Below, one piece after another: positions 1 through 9,625 of a stretch of DNA of 64,000 nt (the stretch's first letter is position 1; the number at the start of each line of letters is the position of its first letter). Position numbers and translations under genes: made by a program. Source of the stretch: DAHUXD01 sp963736455 (lineage in GTDB: Bacteria; Acidobacteriota; Thermoanaerobaculia; UBA5066; Gp7-AA6); NCBI GenBank assembly GCA_963736455.1, contig CAVTON010000001.1, forward strand, positions 1,178,001 through 1,242,000. The letters run 5' to 3'. A model generated the notes under the pieces. The model was not told where the DNA came from and searched no databases. It saw nothing but the letters and a program-made list of their open reading frames with translations.

Positions 1-2
1 GC

Positions 3-347
3 CTCCTCGGCGTGAGAATCCCGGGAATCGAGATCGGGATCGCGCTCTCGGCGATCGGACTCGGCGCGGCCGTCCTCTTCGAGGCCCGGCCGAAGCTCGC
101 GGTCGCGGCGACGCTCGTCGGATTCTTCGCGATCTTCCACGGGCACGCCCACGGCACCGAGCTGCCCCCGGGGGGCGACGCGATCCTCTACAGCATCGGT
201 TTCGTCGTCGCGACGGGCCTGCTGCACGCGACCGGCATCGCGATCGGGTTGATCCATCGCTGGCCCGCCGGCAGGGCGGCCCTGCGCTTCGCCGGGGCGG
301 CCGTGGCCCTGGCGGGCCTCGCCTTCCTCTGGCGGGCCCTGACGTGA
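3..347 (+). CDS. HupE/UreJ-family membrane protein (C-terminal part, cut by window edge)
   Basis: The reading frame is open from the first bases and ends with TGA, giving about 114 residues, so the start lies outside the window. The visible part has about three hydrophobic segments and the motif FHGHAHGTELP, a His-rich hallmark of HupE/UreJ proteins, which are thought to move nickel or act as accessory permeases for metalloenzymes. No hydrogenase or urease gene is visible, so the substrate is unknown. The next gene begins 7 bases downstream and looks related, so the two probably form a pair. The family call is good; the role is inference. Confidence 0.75.
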   Translation, partial: LLGVRIPGIEIGIALSAIGLGAAVLFEARPKLAVAATLVGFFAIFHGHAHGTELPPGGDAILYSIGFVVATGLLHATGIAIGLIHRWPAGRAALRFAGAAVALAGLAFLWRALT

Positions 348-354
348 GGCCGTG

Positions 355-897
355 ATGTTTCTCCTCCTTCACCTCATGAACACGGGCCTCGGCCCCTTCT
401 ACGACGGCCTCGCACACTTCTTCACGACGCCGCAGGACGTCCTGCCGGTTCTCGCCCTCGCGCTGGTCGCCGGACTGCGCGGCGCGCCCGGCGGACGCGC
501 GGCGCTCTTCGTCCTGCCGCTCGCGTGGCTCTGCGGGGGCGCGCTCGGCCACGCGTTCCGGCCTCACTGGATCTGGCCCGTGGCCTCGGCGATCCTCACG
601 GTGGTCGTCGGCGCGCTCGCGGCAGCGGACCGGCCCCTGCCGCCGTCGGCCGTCGCGGCCCTCGCCGCCACGCTCGGCCTCTGGCACGGCGCCTGGAACA
701 GCATCGAGCTCGTGCGGGCCGGGGCGCCGGCCGCCGGGAACCTGATTGGTGTGGCGACCGCCGTCTTCGTCGTGGTCGCTCTTCTCGCGGCGTTCGTCTC
801 GGCCGTGCGCGCGCCGGCGGCCCGCATCGCCGTGCGCGTGGGCGGAAGCTGGGTCGCCGCGGCCGGGCTGTTCACGCTCGGCTGGGCACTGCGTTGA
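355..897 (+). CDS. HupE/UreJ-like integral membrane protein
   Basis: A 180-residue protein with about six hydrophobic helices. The N-terminal stretch GLGPFYDGLAHFFTTPQD resembles the HupE/UreJ signature around the first helices, but the usual HPxxGxDH motif is degenerate (YDGLAHFF). ATG at 355 is preferred over GTG at 352 because GAGG at 346-349 lies five bases before it. It follows the partial HupE-like gene by 7 bases, so both are probably co-transcribed. Metal transport is a family-level guess; the sequence does not identify a substrate. Confidence 0.6.
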   Translation: MFLLLHLMNTGLGPFYDGLAHFFTTPQDVLPVLALALVAGLRGAPGGRAALFVLPLAWLCGGALGHAFRPHWIWPVASAILTVVVGALAAADRPLPPSAVAALAATLGLWHGAWNSIELVRAGAPAAGNLIGVATAVFVVVALLAAFVSAVRAPAARIAVRVGGSWVAAAGLFTLGWALR

Positions 898-952
898 AAT
901 TCTGCGGCCCGGGCGGCGTTCTCATCGTCGCCATTTTCGAGGAGACTTGACG

Positions 953-3463
953 ATGAACGCTCGACCCCGACGCGCCGCCGCCGGCGCCCTCTCCCTGGCT
1001 CTCAGCCTGGCTCTCGCCGCGCCGCCCGGGCTGTTCGCGCAGGCCTCCGCGACGTCCCGACCGGCCGCTGGGTCCGGGGCGCCGCAGGACAAGTGGCCCC
1101 GCCAGTTCACCGGGCCCAAGGGCGACACGGCCAGCCTCTACGCGCCGCAGCTCGACTCCTGGGACGGACGCACGATCGCGTGGCACGCGGCCGTGTCGAT
1201 CGCCGCACCGGGCTCCAAGGAGCCGACGTTCGGCGTGATGTTCGCGAGCGCGAAGACCGACGTCGACAAGACGACGCGCCTCGTGACCCTGACGGACCTG
1301 CAGGTCACGAAGGTCAACTTCCCTTCGGCGGGGTCCGCCGCGGATTCCTACCTCGCGGTCTTCCGGGCGGCAATGGCGAAGAAGACGTCGGTCACGATCG
1401 CCCTCGACCGGCTCGAGGCGAACCTGGCGATCCTGCAGGAGCAGAAGAAGGGCGAGGCGCAGCCGCTCCGGAACGATCCGCCGAAGATCGTGTTCTCGAG
1501 CGTTCCCGCGACGCTGATCCTCATCGACGGCGACCCCGTCTGGCGGCCGGTCGAGAAGACCGGCCTCGACCGCGTCCTCAACACGAGCCCGATCCTGCTC
1601 CGGGACAAGGCCGGCGCCATCTACCTGCACCTCTTCGACGGCTGGATGCAGGCCGCCTCGCTGCAGGGCCCGTGGACCGTCGCGAAGACCCCGCCCGCCT
1701 CGCTCTCGGCGGCCTACAAGATCATCCTCGATGCGAAGTCCGGCGACCCGCTGACGGGCGGCGTTCCCGACGATCCGGACTCGAAGGACGCGGAGCGGCC
1801 GACCCTGAGCAAGGTCGTGCCGGTCATCGACGTCGCGACGACCCCGACCGAGCTCATCGTGACCGACGGCGCGCCAAACTGGGTGCATCTCGACGGCACA
1901 CAGCTGCTCTACGTCAAGAACACGACCGGCCGCGTCTTCAAGAACATCGTGGACCAGAAGACCTACGTCCTGCTCTCGGGCCGGTGGTTCAGCGCGCCCT
2001 CGTCCGAGGGGCCCTGGGCCTACGTCGCCTTCGACGCGCTGCCGAAGGACTTCGCCGCGATCCCCGACGACAGCCCGATGGAGAACGTCAAGGCCTCCGT
2101 TCCCGGGACCCAGCAGGCCCAGGAGGCGGTCGTCTCGAACAGCGTGCCGCAGACGGCCGCGGTCAAAGTCTCGGAGACGAAGCCGCAGCCGGTCAAGGTG
2201 GACGGCGCGCCGCAGATGAAGGCGATTGACGGGACGTCTCTGCAATACGTCGTCAACGCGTCCTCGCCGATCATCATGGTGACGCCGAGCGCGTACTACC
2301 TCTGCCAGAACGGCATCTGGTTCGTCGGCGCCTCGCCGGCCGGCCCGTGGCAGGTGGCCACCTCGGTACCGGCCGCGATCTATTCGATCCCGCCGTCCTC
2401 GCCGGTCTACAACGTCACGTACGTGCGCATCTACGACACGACGCCGACCGTCGTCTACGTCGGCTACACGCCCGGCTACCAGGGCGCGATCGTCTACAAC
2501 GGATGCGTCGTGTACGGCACGGGCTACTACTACACGCCGTGGATCGGCACGGTCTGGTACGGGCCGCCCGTGACGTACGGGTTCGGCATCGCGATCGGCT
2601 ATTCGCCCTGGACCGGCTGGGCCTTCGGCTTCGGCTACGGCTGCGCCTGGGGCTGGGGACGCGTGACCGTCGGCGTCGGCTGGGGATGGGGCGGCTGGGG
2701 GTGGGGCTGCGCCTGGGGCGGCTGGTACGGCGGATGGCACGGCGGCTGGCACGGAGGGATCTACGGGCCCGGCTACGCGCGCTGGTCCACGGGCAACGTC
2801 TACCACCAGTGGGGAACGGCGAGCGGCGTCTCCCGTTCGGGCGGCGGCTACAACGCGTGGACCGGCAACGCCTGGTACGGCAAATCGGGCGCGGCCTACA
2901 ACTCGAAGACCGGGACGCTCGCGGCCGGCCAGCGCGGCTCGGTCTCGAACGTCTATACCGGCAACTATGCCTCCGGCGCCCGCGGCGTCGCGACGAACAC
3001 GAAGACGGGGACGAGCGTGGCCGCGCGCGGGGGAACGGTCGGCAACGCGTACACCGGCAACTCCGTCTCCGGCGGCCAGGCGAAGGTCTACAACCCCAAC
3101 ACGGGCAATACGACAAAAGTCGGCGGCGTCACCTCCTCCAACGGCGGCGGTGCCGTGCGCGTCGGTGACTCCGCCGCCGGCAAGACCTCGAGCGGGGACT
3201 ACTACGCAACGAAGGACGGCAACGTCTACAAGAACACCGGCAGCGGCTGGCAGCAGAATTCGGGCAGCGGCTGGTCGAACGTCAACGACCCGGCGAAGAC
3301 CCAACAGCTCTCGAAGGAGAGCTCGGCGAGATCGACCGGCCAGCAGCGCTACGACAGCTTCCAGTCCAACGGGGGCGCTTCGAAGACCCCGAGCAACTGG
3401 AACACCGGAAGCCGCAGCGGCGCGAGCCGTTCTGCCGGCGGGGGCGGCGGGCGGAAACGATAG
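953..3463 (+). CDS. Giant secreted Tyr/Gly/Trp-rich repeat protein (paralogue of 49393-51906)
   Basis: 836 residues starting with a signal peptide (MNARPRRAAAG..., hydrophobic core, cleavage near LFAQ-A); GAGGAG at 939-944 supports ATG 953. The N-terminal half has three repeats of about 50 residues, around nt 1526, 1861 and 2203. Each begins with D-G-x-P, continues with an LxYVxNTS-like strand and ends with GxWFxA...GPW. The middle has VVYVGYTPGYQG and VVYGTGYYYTPW followed by a Trp/Gly-rich tract with GWGWGG. The C-terminus carries repeats around YTGN, NxKTGT and SGARG and ends in a Gly/Arg tail. Database entries for such proteins often read 'carbohydrate-binding family V/XII', which I cannot verify. 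An envelope or extracellular structural role is inference. Confidence 0.75.
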   Translation: MNARPRRAAAGALSLALSLALAAPPGLFAQASATSRPAAGSGAPQDKWPRQFTGPKGDTASLYAPQLDSWDGRTIAWHAAVSIAAPGSKEPTFGVMFASAKTDVDKTTRLVTLTDLQVTKVNFPSAGSAADSYLAVFRAAMAKKTSVTIALDRLEANLAILQEQKKGEAQPLRNDPPKIVFSSVPATLILIDGDPVWRPVEKTGLDRVLNTSPILLRDKAGAIYLHLFDGWMQAASLQGPWTVAKTPPASLSAAYKIILDAKSGDPLTGGVPDDPDSKDAERPTLSKVVPVIDVATTPTELIVTDGAPNWVHLDGTQLLYVKNTTGRVFKNIVDQKTYVLLSGRWFSAPSSEGPWAYVAFDALPKDFAAIPDDSPMENVKASVPGTQQAQEAVVSNSVPQTAAVKVSETKPQPVKVDGAPQMKAIDGTSLQYVVNASSPIIMVTPSAYYLCQNGIWFVGASPAGPWQVATSVPAAIYSIPPSSPVYNVTYVRIYDTTPTVVYVGYTPGYQGAIVYNGCVVYGTGYYYTPWIGTVWYGPPVTYGFGIAIGYSPWTGWAFGFGYGCAWGWGRVTVGVGWGWGGWGWGCAWGGWYGGWHGGWHGGIYGPGYARWSTGNVYHQWGTASGVSRSGGGYNAWTGNAWYGKSGAAYNSKTGTLAAGQRGSVSNVYTGNYASGARGVATNTKTGTSVAARGGTVGNAYTGNSVSGGQAKVYNPNTGNTTKVGGVTSSNGGGAVRVGDSAAGKTSSGDYYATKDGNVYKNTGSGWQQNSGSGWSNVNDPAKTQQLSKESSARSTGQQRYDSFQSNGGASKTPSNWNTGSRSGASRSAGGGGGRKR

Positions 3464-3471
3464 GCGATCGC

Positions 3472-3966
3472 TCAGCGCCGGCGGCGGCGCTGCAGCGCCT
3501 GACCCGCCGCGAAGAGCGCGATGGCGAGCGGCGGCGCCGCGACGTAGGGCCAGATCCTGGCCGCCCTCGACGCCGGAGGCCCCACGGGCAGCGTCGCGGA
3601 GACCGCGGCCGTCTCGCCGTTTCTCCGGACCGCGATCTCGAGGTCCCAGTCTCCGGGGACCGCAAGGTCCACGGTCGCCGCCCGAAAGAGCCGATTGCCT
3701 GCGACGCCTGCCTCGATGCCGCGCCACGCCGGCCCGCCCGGAGGACGCACCCGCACCGCCACGGCGGCGTCCAGGACGACGCGGCCGCTTTCGCGCTCCT
3801 GGACGAGGACGCTGACGTCGGCGGGGCCGACCGTGAGCGGCTCGGGCAGCGTGAAGACCGTGATCGTGAACGGGCCCGCGTCCCGGCGCAGGCGCTGCCG
3901 TCCGCCGTCGGCCGGAGCCACGGCCGCGACGAGAAGGCCGGCGGCGAGCAGGGCCGCCCGCCTCAA
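3472..3966 (-). CDS. FixH/YtkA-like membrane-anchored protein of the oxidase operon
   Basis: 164 residues. The start chosen is TTG at 3966, which overlaps the TGA of the upstream polyferredoxin frame as TTGA; this removes a non-homologous N-terminus and places a signal peptide (RRAALLAAGLLVAAVAP) first. The middle forms a beta-rich extracytoplasmic domain (PFTITVFTLPEPLTVGPADVS ... DWDLEIAVRRNGE) like YtkA/FixH proteins, and a C-terminal helix with an Arg tail gives a membrane anchor. FixH-like proteins sit with CcoG-type polyferredoxins and assist copper/oxidase maturation. Last gene of the 13.1 to 3.5 kb operon. An oxidase-assembly role is likely from context. Confidence 0.6.
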   Translation of the reverse strand: MRRAALLAAGLLVAAVAPADGGRQRLRRDAGPFTITVFTLPEPLTVGPADVSVLVQERESGRVVLDAAVAVRVRPPGGPAWRGIEAGVAGNRLFRAATVDLAVPGDWDLEIAVRRNGETAAVSATLPVGPPASRAARIWPYVAAPPLAIALFAAGQALQRRRRR

Positions 3967-6027
3967 TGCACCATCCCGCGCATCGGCATCGGCTGCAGGA
4001 AAATCCACACGCCGGAGATCCACAGCGCCGCGGCCACGGCGGCCCACGGCAGGAAAGAGCGAGGCGCGCGCCCGACGCGCCAGACCGCGTAGAGGCTTGC
4101 CAGGAGTCCGGCGTCGAGGAGCCCGAGCTGGAGCCCGAGCGTCGAGCCGCTCGAGAAGCCGAAGGGCGGCGCCGACAGAAGGTGGAAGATCCAGTGGCCG
4201 GCCCACATCCCGAGGCCGAGCGGCACCAGCGCCAGGGCGAGGCGCGCGCGCGACTCGCGACGGGACGCCGCGAAGGCTGCGGCGAGAGCGATCGCGACCG
4301 CGGCGGCGAACGTTCGCGCGGCGGAGGGCCGCACCATCGCGAACGCCGCCGCGAACGCGGCGCCGACGAAGACGAGCGCGAGGGCCGCGAGATCAGGCCG
4401 TTCCGCGAACCGGCCGAGGGAAGAGCGCGGCACGTCCCGCACGAGCTCGCGCGCGGGTAGCACGGGGAGGATCCCGATCGCGTCGTGGGGGCAGGCCTTG
4501 ACACAGTCGAGGCAGAAGGTGCAGTCCAGGTTCCCCGCCTTGCGCGGCAGGAAGAGATCGAGCTCACAGCCGCGCCGCACGGCATTGCCGCGCAGGCAAT
4601 CGTGCGTCCGGCACGCCGCGCAGGCCTCGGGCCGCGCCACCCGGACCTCGAGCGGCGAGACGAGCGAGCCGACGAACTGGAACTGCCCGATCGGACACAG
4701 GTACTTGCAGAAGCTCGCGCCGCGGAAGAACGCGTCCACCGTGAACGCGGCGACGAAGTACGCCACGAGCAGAACCGCCGTCGCCGCCGGCCGGTCCCAC
4801 AGGCTCGAAGGCCTCGTACGCCCAGAAGAAGCCCGCGAGCAGCGCCGCCGCGAGCCACTTCGACCTCAGAAACTTCGGCCACGCGCGCGTGGCGAGGCCG
4901 AGCCGCTTGCCCGCTTCGCGGGGCAGCGTGAAGGGACAGGCCATGCAGAAGAGATTGCCCGCGGAAAGCAGCGCGACGACGAGCAGCCCGCGCGCGTACG
5001 TCCAGGGCAGCACCCCGGCGAGATTCAACGCGCCGATCGGCGGACCGAAGAATCCGTCGGCGATCACGAGGGCGGCGAGAACGAGCATCGCGGCCTGAAG
5101 GCCGCGGCGGCCATAGCGGGCGCGCAGCAGCCGGCCCAGGAGCGGAGCCCGGAGGAGATCGAACGGGGCCCCGGGGGAACGCCGCGGCGAGGCGGGCGCC
5201 GCGCGCACGACGCGCTCGGGCGCCAGCATGCGAAACGTGAGGACGCCCGCCGGAACGAGGAAGACGAGCGAGCCCGGCACCCACATCAGAACGCCGGCGA
5301 GCGACTGATCGCCGATCGCCGTCAGGCCGAGGAGCCTCGGAGCCGCCGCGTAGGACGGGTAGAGCACGCGGTCCGAGAACGTCAGCACCGCCGCCAGGGC
5401 CGTGTTGGCGAGGTCCCCGGCCAGCAGGTACAGGGGACGCAGGCCCGGGGGCATCTCCGGACGGCTCGGCCACGGGCGGATCACGGGCCACCAGAAGAGG
5501 ACTCCGGCGGCGAGAAAGCACGCATGCTCGACCCCGTGCCAGGCCGGGGAGCGAAGCGCGAGCTCGTAGAGGGCCGGCACGTGCCACCCCCACATCGCGA
5601 GCGTCAGGGCCGAGAGGCCGGAGACCGGGTGGGTCAGCGCGCGGCCGAGCCTCTTGACCGCCGGAGCGGCCAGCCACGGACCGAGGACCTCGCGCACGAA
5701 GCCTCGCGGCAGCCCGAGCAGCAGAGGCATCTCCGGCGCGCCGAGCAGCAGGAGCGGCGGCGCCGCCGCCATCAGGAGCAGGTGCTGGAGCATGTGCGCC
5801 GAGAGGAGCAGGCCTCCGAAGACGTCGAGCGGCGACGCGGCCGCCAGCCCGATGACCGCGAGACCCGACCCGAACGCCGCGAGACGGCCGCGCGCGAACT
5901 GCGTCGGGCGCAGACGGGCGAGCCGTCTCCAGCCCCTCAGGTAGACGAGCCCCGTCAGCAGCAGCAACGCCGTCCCGCCGGGCGAGACCGACCACGACGC
6001 GAGCGCGGCGGCGGCGGCCGGGTTCAT
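3963..6027 (-). CDS. CtaG (caa3-type) / polyferredoxin fusion, frameshifted
   Basis: Two overlapping frames encode one protein of about 688 residues. Residues 1 to about 270 are the caa3-type CtaG domain (multi-helix, SAHMLQHLLLM and MWGWHVPALYELALR motifs), linked to copper delivery to cytochrome oxidase. The rest is a CcoG/NapH-like polyferredoxin with GNLFCMACPF, FCKYLCPIGQ, CAACRTHDC and CTFCLDCVKACPHDA, i.e. two 4Fe-4S ferredoxin-type sites plus CxxxCP motifs in membrane helices. The frame breaks near 4805, where an extra C in cgagcctgtgg splits the gene; without it FELWDRPAATAVLL reads through. ATG 6027 has a -10-like TAGCAT six bases upstream and no clear Shine-Dalgarno, suggesting a leaderless start. 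Probably an oxidase-assembly factor or quinone-linked redox protein. Confidence 0.7.
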
Positions 6028-6033
6028 GGCCGG

Positions 6034-6039
6034 ATGCTA
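6034..6039 (-). promoter_or_regulatory. Candidate -10 element of a leaderless transcript
   Basis: On the minus strand TAGCAT stands six bases before the ATG at 6027, the spacing expected for a transcript starting at the start codon. No Shine-Dalgarno is visible and no good -35 was found. It would give internal transcription of the assembly genes within the oxidase operon. Confidence 0.25.
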
Positions 6040-7495
6040 TCGGGTCGGCACGCGAGCCTGCGACGCGTCGCGCGCGGCGGGTTCGTTCCGGGGATGGAGG
6101 GTCTCGAGAAACGCGACGAGCGCCGTCGTCTCCGCGGGAGAGAGGTTGGTCCCGTAGGCCGGCATGTTGCCTCCGCCCTGCAGGACCTGGCGGAAGAGCT
6201 GGTCCTTCGTGAGGCGCGTTGCGACGTCGTCCAGCGCGGGACCGCGGCGGCCCCCGGCATCGCCGAGCGCGTGGCAGTTGCGGCACTGCTTGTTCTGGAA
6301 GACGAGCGCGCCCTGGCGAACCACGGCGCTTCGACCCTCGAGATCCTTCGCGGGCACCGGCATGGCGCTCCACGCGTCCATGACGGGCGACCAGGGCGAC
6401 GTGCGCCCGTAGTGCGTCAGCGTCGCCCAGCCGAGGGCGGCGAAGATCACGACCAGCACCGCGACCGGCCGGCGGCGCCAGCTCTTCTCCCCCACGCCCG
6501 CCCAGAGCGGAAGCAGCATCAGGAAGAGGATCGCGAGCGGCGGTCCCACGAGCAGGGCGAAGGTCTCGATCTTCGGCGGCGCCAGCGCCGCGATGGAGAA
6601 GATCCAGAGGAAGAAGTAATCGGGCCGGGGGTTCGTCTGGATGATCGTCGGATCGGGAGCCCCTCCCGGACCGAAGGGACCGAAGACGGCGGCGCAGAAG
6701 AGGACCGCCGCGATGAGGAGTCCCGCGAAAACCAGGTCCTTCTGAAACGCCACCGGCACGAAGGGAACGCCGTCCTCGTGGACCATCTGCTTCGTACTCC
6801 GCGACGTACGTCCGCTTGTCGACGAGCCGCCCGGGCATCGGGTATTCGTTGATGCCGAGCTTCAGCACCATGAGGAGGTGCAGGCCCACGAACCCGATGA
6901 GCAGGGCCGGGATCACGAAGACGTGGAGCGCGAAGAAGCGGGTCAGCGTCTCGCCCGCGATGATGGGGCCCCCGAGGACGATCTGCACGAGCTGGCCGCC
7001 GATCAGGGGCGTCCGTCCGGCGATCGACGTCAGGATCCCGAGCCCCCAGTACGCGTCCTGGTCGAAGCGCAGGACCTGGCCCGTGAACGCCATGCCGAGG
7101 GTCACGACGAGCAGCACCACGCCCACCATCCACGTCAGCTCCCTCGGGTACTTGAAGGCGCCGAAGAGGAAGACCTGGATCAGGTGGATCAGGACGAGCG
7201 CCACCATGAAGTTCGAGCCCCACCCGTGGACGCCGCGCAGGAACCAGCCGAGCGGCTGCTCGTGGTTCAGGACCTGGAGGCTGCGGTACGCCTCGTCGGC
7301 GGACGGAACGTAGACCAGCGCGAGGCAGATTCCGGTGGCGATCTGGAGCAGGAACAGCGTCAGTGCGCCGCTGCCGAAGACGTACCACCAGCTCGCCGCG
7401 CGGCGCGGCACCGGGTGCGCCGCCGTCTCGCGGATCGCGGCGCCGAGCTTCAGCCGCTCGTCGAGCCAGTCGAGCGTCGGACGGATCAGGCGCAC
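6037..7495 (-). CDS. Cytochrome b6/subunit IV-like protein fused to cytochrome c, frameshifted
   Basis: The quinol-oxidising subunit of a bc complex, about 485 residues once a single-base shift near 6789 is repaired (YVAEYE then QMVHEDG). The start is GTG 7495, overlapping the Rieske stop. The N-terminal part has the four-helix b domain with haem histidines in GVHGWGSN/LIHLIQ and FALHVFVIPALLIGFVGLH (14-residue spacing, b6-like). The second part is subunit-IV-like with a Qo motif RPDYFF in place of the usual PEWY. The C-terminal 100 residues are a cytochrome c with CRNCH (about 6273-6287) and a distal Met in NMPAYG. Electrons would pass from quinol through the Rieske protein to this haem and on to the oxidase. 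Confidence 0.8.
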
Positions 7496-8058
7496 GGGGT
7501 GTCTTCTTCTTCTCGGCGACCGGCCCTCGGTACCCTCGGCCCGGTCGCCGACGCGATGACGTTGCCGAGCGTCGGCATCATGCCGGCCTTGATCCACAGC
7601 CGGCCGTTCTCGACCCGGTGGTCGTAGCGGAAGAGGCCGCGCGGCGGCGGACCGGCGGCGCGGCTGCCGTCGGCGTAGTACGCGCCGCCGTGGCACGGGC
7701 AGAGAAACAGGTTCGACTGGGGAAACCAGCGGACCGGGCAGCCGAGGTGGGCGCAGTTGACGGCAAACACCTGGAATGCCTCGGCGCCGGTGCGCCTCAC
7801 CCAGCACGGGATGTCGGCGGTCTGGCCGTCCCAGGGCTTCGTCGAAGGATTGCGGAAGGTCGCCATTCGGGTCTGACCCTCCGGGAAATCGGCGAGGGCG
7901 CCGAGATCCATCCATGTCAGCGCTTCTTTCATGCTCTTGCGGCGCGCCGGAGAGAGGAGGTAGCCGACGATCGGCACGGCCAGCGCGAGGCCCGCGATCG
8001 CGTTCAAGGCGACGCCGAGCTTCAGCAGGAGCCCCCGCCGTGTCATGGGAACCGTCAT
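7486..8058 (-). CDS. Rieske iron-sulfur protein of cytochrome bc complex
   Basis: 190 residues. ATG 8058 follows GAGGAGG and overlaps the stop of the upstream cytochrome gene (ATGA). The N-terminus MTRRGLLLKLG is a twin-arginine signal that normally stays as a membrane anchor. The 2Fe-2S site is complete: CAHLGC and CPCHGG supply two Cys and two His ligands plus the structural disulfide Cys pair. The protein shuttles electrons from quinol at the b subunit to cytochrome c. Its stop overlaps the GTG of the cytochrome b gene, so the two are translationally coupled. Confidence 0.92.
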   Translation of the reverse strand: MTVPMTRRGLLLKLGVALNAIAGLALAVPIVGYLLSPARRKSMKEALTWMDLGALADFPEGQTRMATFRNPSTKPWDGQTADIPCWVRRTGAEAFQVFAVNCAHLGCPVRWFPQSNLFLCPCHGGAYYADGSRAAGPPPRGLFRYDHRVENGRLWIKAGMMPTLGNVIASATGPRVPRAGRREEEDTPCA

Positions 8059-8762
8059 GGTCGTGCCTCCTCGTAGGGCTGGCCGGGGTGCGCCGGACGC
8101 TGCGCCGCGAGCCATGCGACGACGTCCGAGACGTCCTGGCCGGTGAGCGGCGCCCCGGACGCATCGTTCCGCCAGTCCGGCTGCCCGATGTCCGGGCGGC
8201 CCGCGATGATCGTCGTGCGCAGCGATTGATCGCTCACGAGGCCGAGAAAGCTTCCATCGACGATCGATCCGGCCTTCGGGCCGCCGCCGCCCCCGGCTCC
8301 ATGGCAGGCCGCGCAGGATTTCGCGAAGACCTCGGCGCCCCGCGAGGCGTCGCCGGGCGGCGCCGCGTAGGGAGGCGGCGTCTCTCCCGGCAGCGCGCCC
8401 GGTCTCGCCCAGCCGCGAATGCCCCGGACCAGGATCTCGATCTGCGCGTCCGTCAGCATCCCGCCCGAGCTCTTCGCGAAGGCCGGCATCAGCGTTCCGG
8501 GGATTCCATGGGACGCCGCGGCGCGCAGGACGCCGTCGTCCGCGACCGCGAGATAGACCGCTCCGGCCAGGCCGACCGCACCCGCGCCGCCGCGCCCCGA
8601 GGGCCCGTGGCATCCGGAGCAGTTCTCGGAATAGAGGAGCGCGAAGTCCGTGATCCGGTCGGGCCGGACCTCGATCGCTTCCGCCGTCGGCCGTCCCGGC
8701 GCGCGCGAACAGCCGGCGAACGCCGAGACGACGCCGCAGAGCACGGCGAGACTCCCTCTCAC
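8055..8762 (-). CDS. Dihaem cytochrome c lipoprotein
   Basis: 235 residues beginning at GTG 8762, which overlaps the upstream stop as GTGA. The lipobox AFAGC follows a short hydrophobic stretch, so the protein is probably lipid-anchored on the periplasmic side. Two class I cytochrome c domains are visible: CSGCH with a distal Met in GTLMPAFAK, and CAACH in a Gly-rich loop in the C-terminal half. It lies between the oxidase genes and the Rieske gene. The likely role is to carry electrons from the bc complex to the caa3 oxidase, which is inference from context. Confidence 0.85.
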   Translation of the reverse strand: MRGSLAVLCGVVSAFAGCSRAPGRPTAEAIEVRPDRITDFALLYSENCSGCHGPSGRGGAGAVGLAGAVYLAVADDGVLRAAASHGIPGTLMPAFAKSSGGMLTDAQIEILVRGIRGWARPGALPGETPPPYAAPPGDASRGAEVFAKSCAACHGAGGGGGPKAGSIVDGSFLGLVSDQSLRTTIIAGRPDIGQPDWRNDASGAPLTGQDVSDVVAWLAAQRPAHPGQPYEEARP

Positions 8763-9613
8763 GACTCGTCTCCGTCGTCCTTCGATTTCATCAGGCCGGG
8801 CGTGGCGATGCCCGCGCGCACGGCGAAGGACTCGAACTGCATCGTTCGCACGAAGCCGGTGCGCGTGACGACGATCCCGGCCACGACGCCGAAGCCGATC
8901 TGCGTGACGACGAACCAGGGCCAGTCGATGTGGGCCTCGAGCGTCGGGTTGACCATCTGCAGCGAGGCGTGGAGGAGGCCCGTCCAGAGCAGCGGAGCGA
9001 TGACGCCGCCGAGCACGATCGGCCGGCGGGGAAACATCGGCAGCATCACGCCGTAGAGGACGCCGACCATCACGGACGTCAGAAGATGGATGACCGTCGC
9101 CAGAAGCAGCGCGTTCGCGTGAAACTGGCGCAGACCCTCGAGCGGCAGCGCGGCGATCCTCGACGAGGCGCCGGCGGCGAGAAGGTTGATCGGATACCAG
9201 ACGCTGCCCTGCTTCACGACGCCGTAGAGCACGGCGAGAATCGCCATGGCGACCGACCCCGCGAGCCCGCCCTTGACGCCGGCCGAGATCGGATGGATCT
9301 CGATCGGCAGGCGCGCCCGGTGCGGTCCGCGCTCGATGCCGATCCGCGAGACGCTCTGCCGCAGCGACACCGGAAACTCGGGAAGCGGCGCCACCGGGAC
9401 GGCCTCCTCGCGCTCGTGCGGCAGGACCTCGCGGAACCACCCCGCGGCCGAGGCGAAGAGCAGGACCGCACCGACTCCCGAAACCGCGAGGTTCGTCACG
9501 AGGCCGGCGAAGAGCAGCGTGATTCCGAAAGCCATGACCATGGGCCAGGCCGTGGGCCGAGGGAGGTCCACGCTCTCTGGACGGTCGCGCTCGAAGTCTT
9601 CGAGGGTCGGCAT
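8759..9613 (-). CDS. Oxidase-associated membrane protein (subunit-IV-like N-terminus plus multi-helix domain)
   Basis: 284 residues. The first 75 residues contain two helices around LPRPTAWPMVMAFGITLLF and end FREVLPHEREEAVPV, similar to small accessory subunits coded next to caa3 oxidases. The remaining 200 residues hold about five further helices (AILAVLYGVVKQGSVWYP, VIHLLTSVMVGVLYG) that I cannot assign to a family. It lies in the oxidase operon between CoxC and the dihaem cytochrome, after a 116-base gap holding a palindromic repeat. An oxidase or supercomplex accessory role is inferred from position only. Confidence 0.6.
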   Translation of the reverse strand: MPTLEDFERDRPESVDLPRPTAWPMVMAFGITLLFAGLVTNLAVSGVGAVLLFASAAGWFREVLPHEREEAVPVAPLPEFPVSLRQSVSRIGIERGPHRARLPIEIHPISAGVKGGLAGSVAMAILAVLYGVVKQGSVWYPINLLAAGASSRIAALPLEGLRQFHANALLLATVIHLLTSVMVGVLYGVMLPMFPRRPIVLGGVIAPLLWTGLLHASLQMVNPTLEAHIDWPWFVVTQIGFGVVAGIVVTRTGFVRTMQFESFAVRAGIATPGLMKSKDDGDES

Positions 9614-9625
9614 CTACTCGCCCAA

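Noticed and set aside
872..8164. A 2430-residue minus-strand open frame
   Set aside because: It reads antisense to the giant protein gene and through the frames of other genes; only its cytochrome b part is real. GC-rich sequence makes long shadow frames common.
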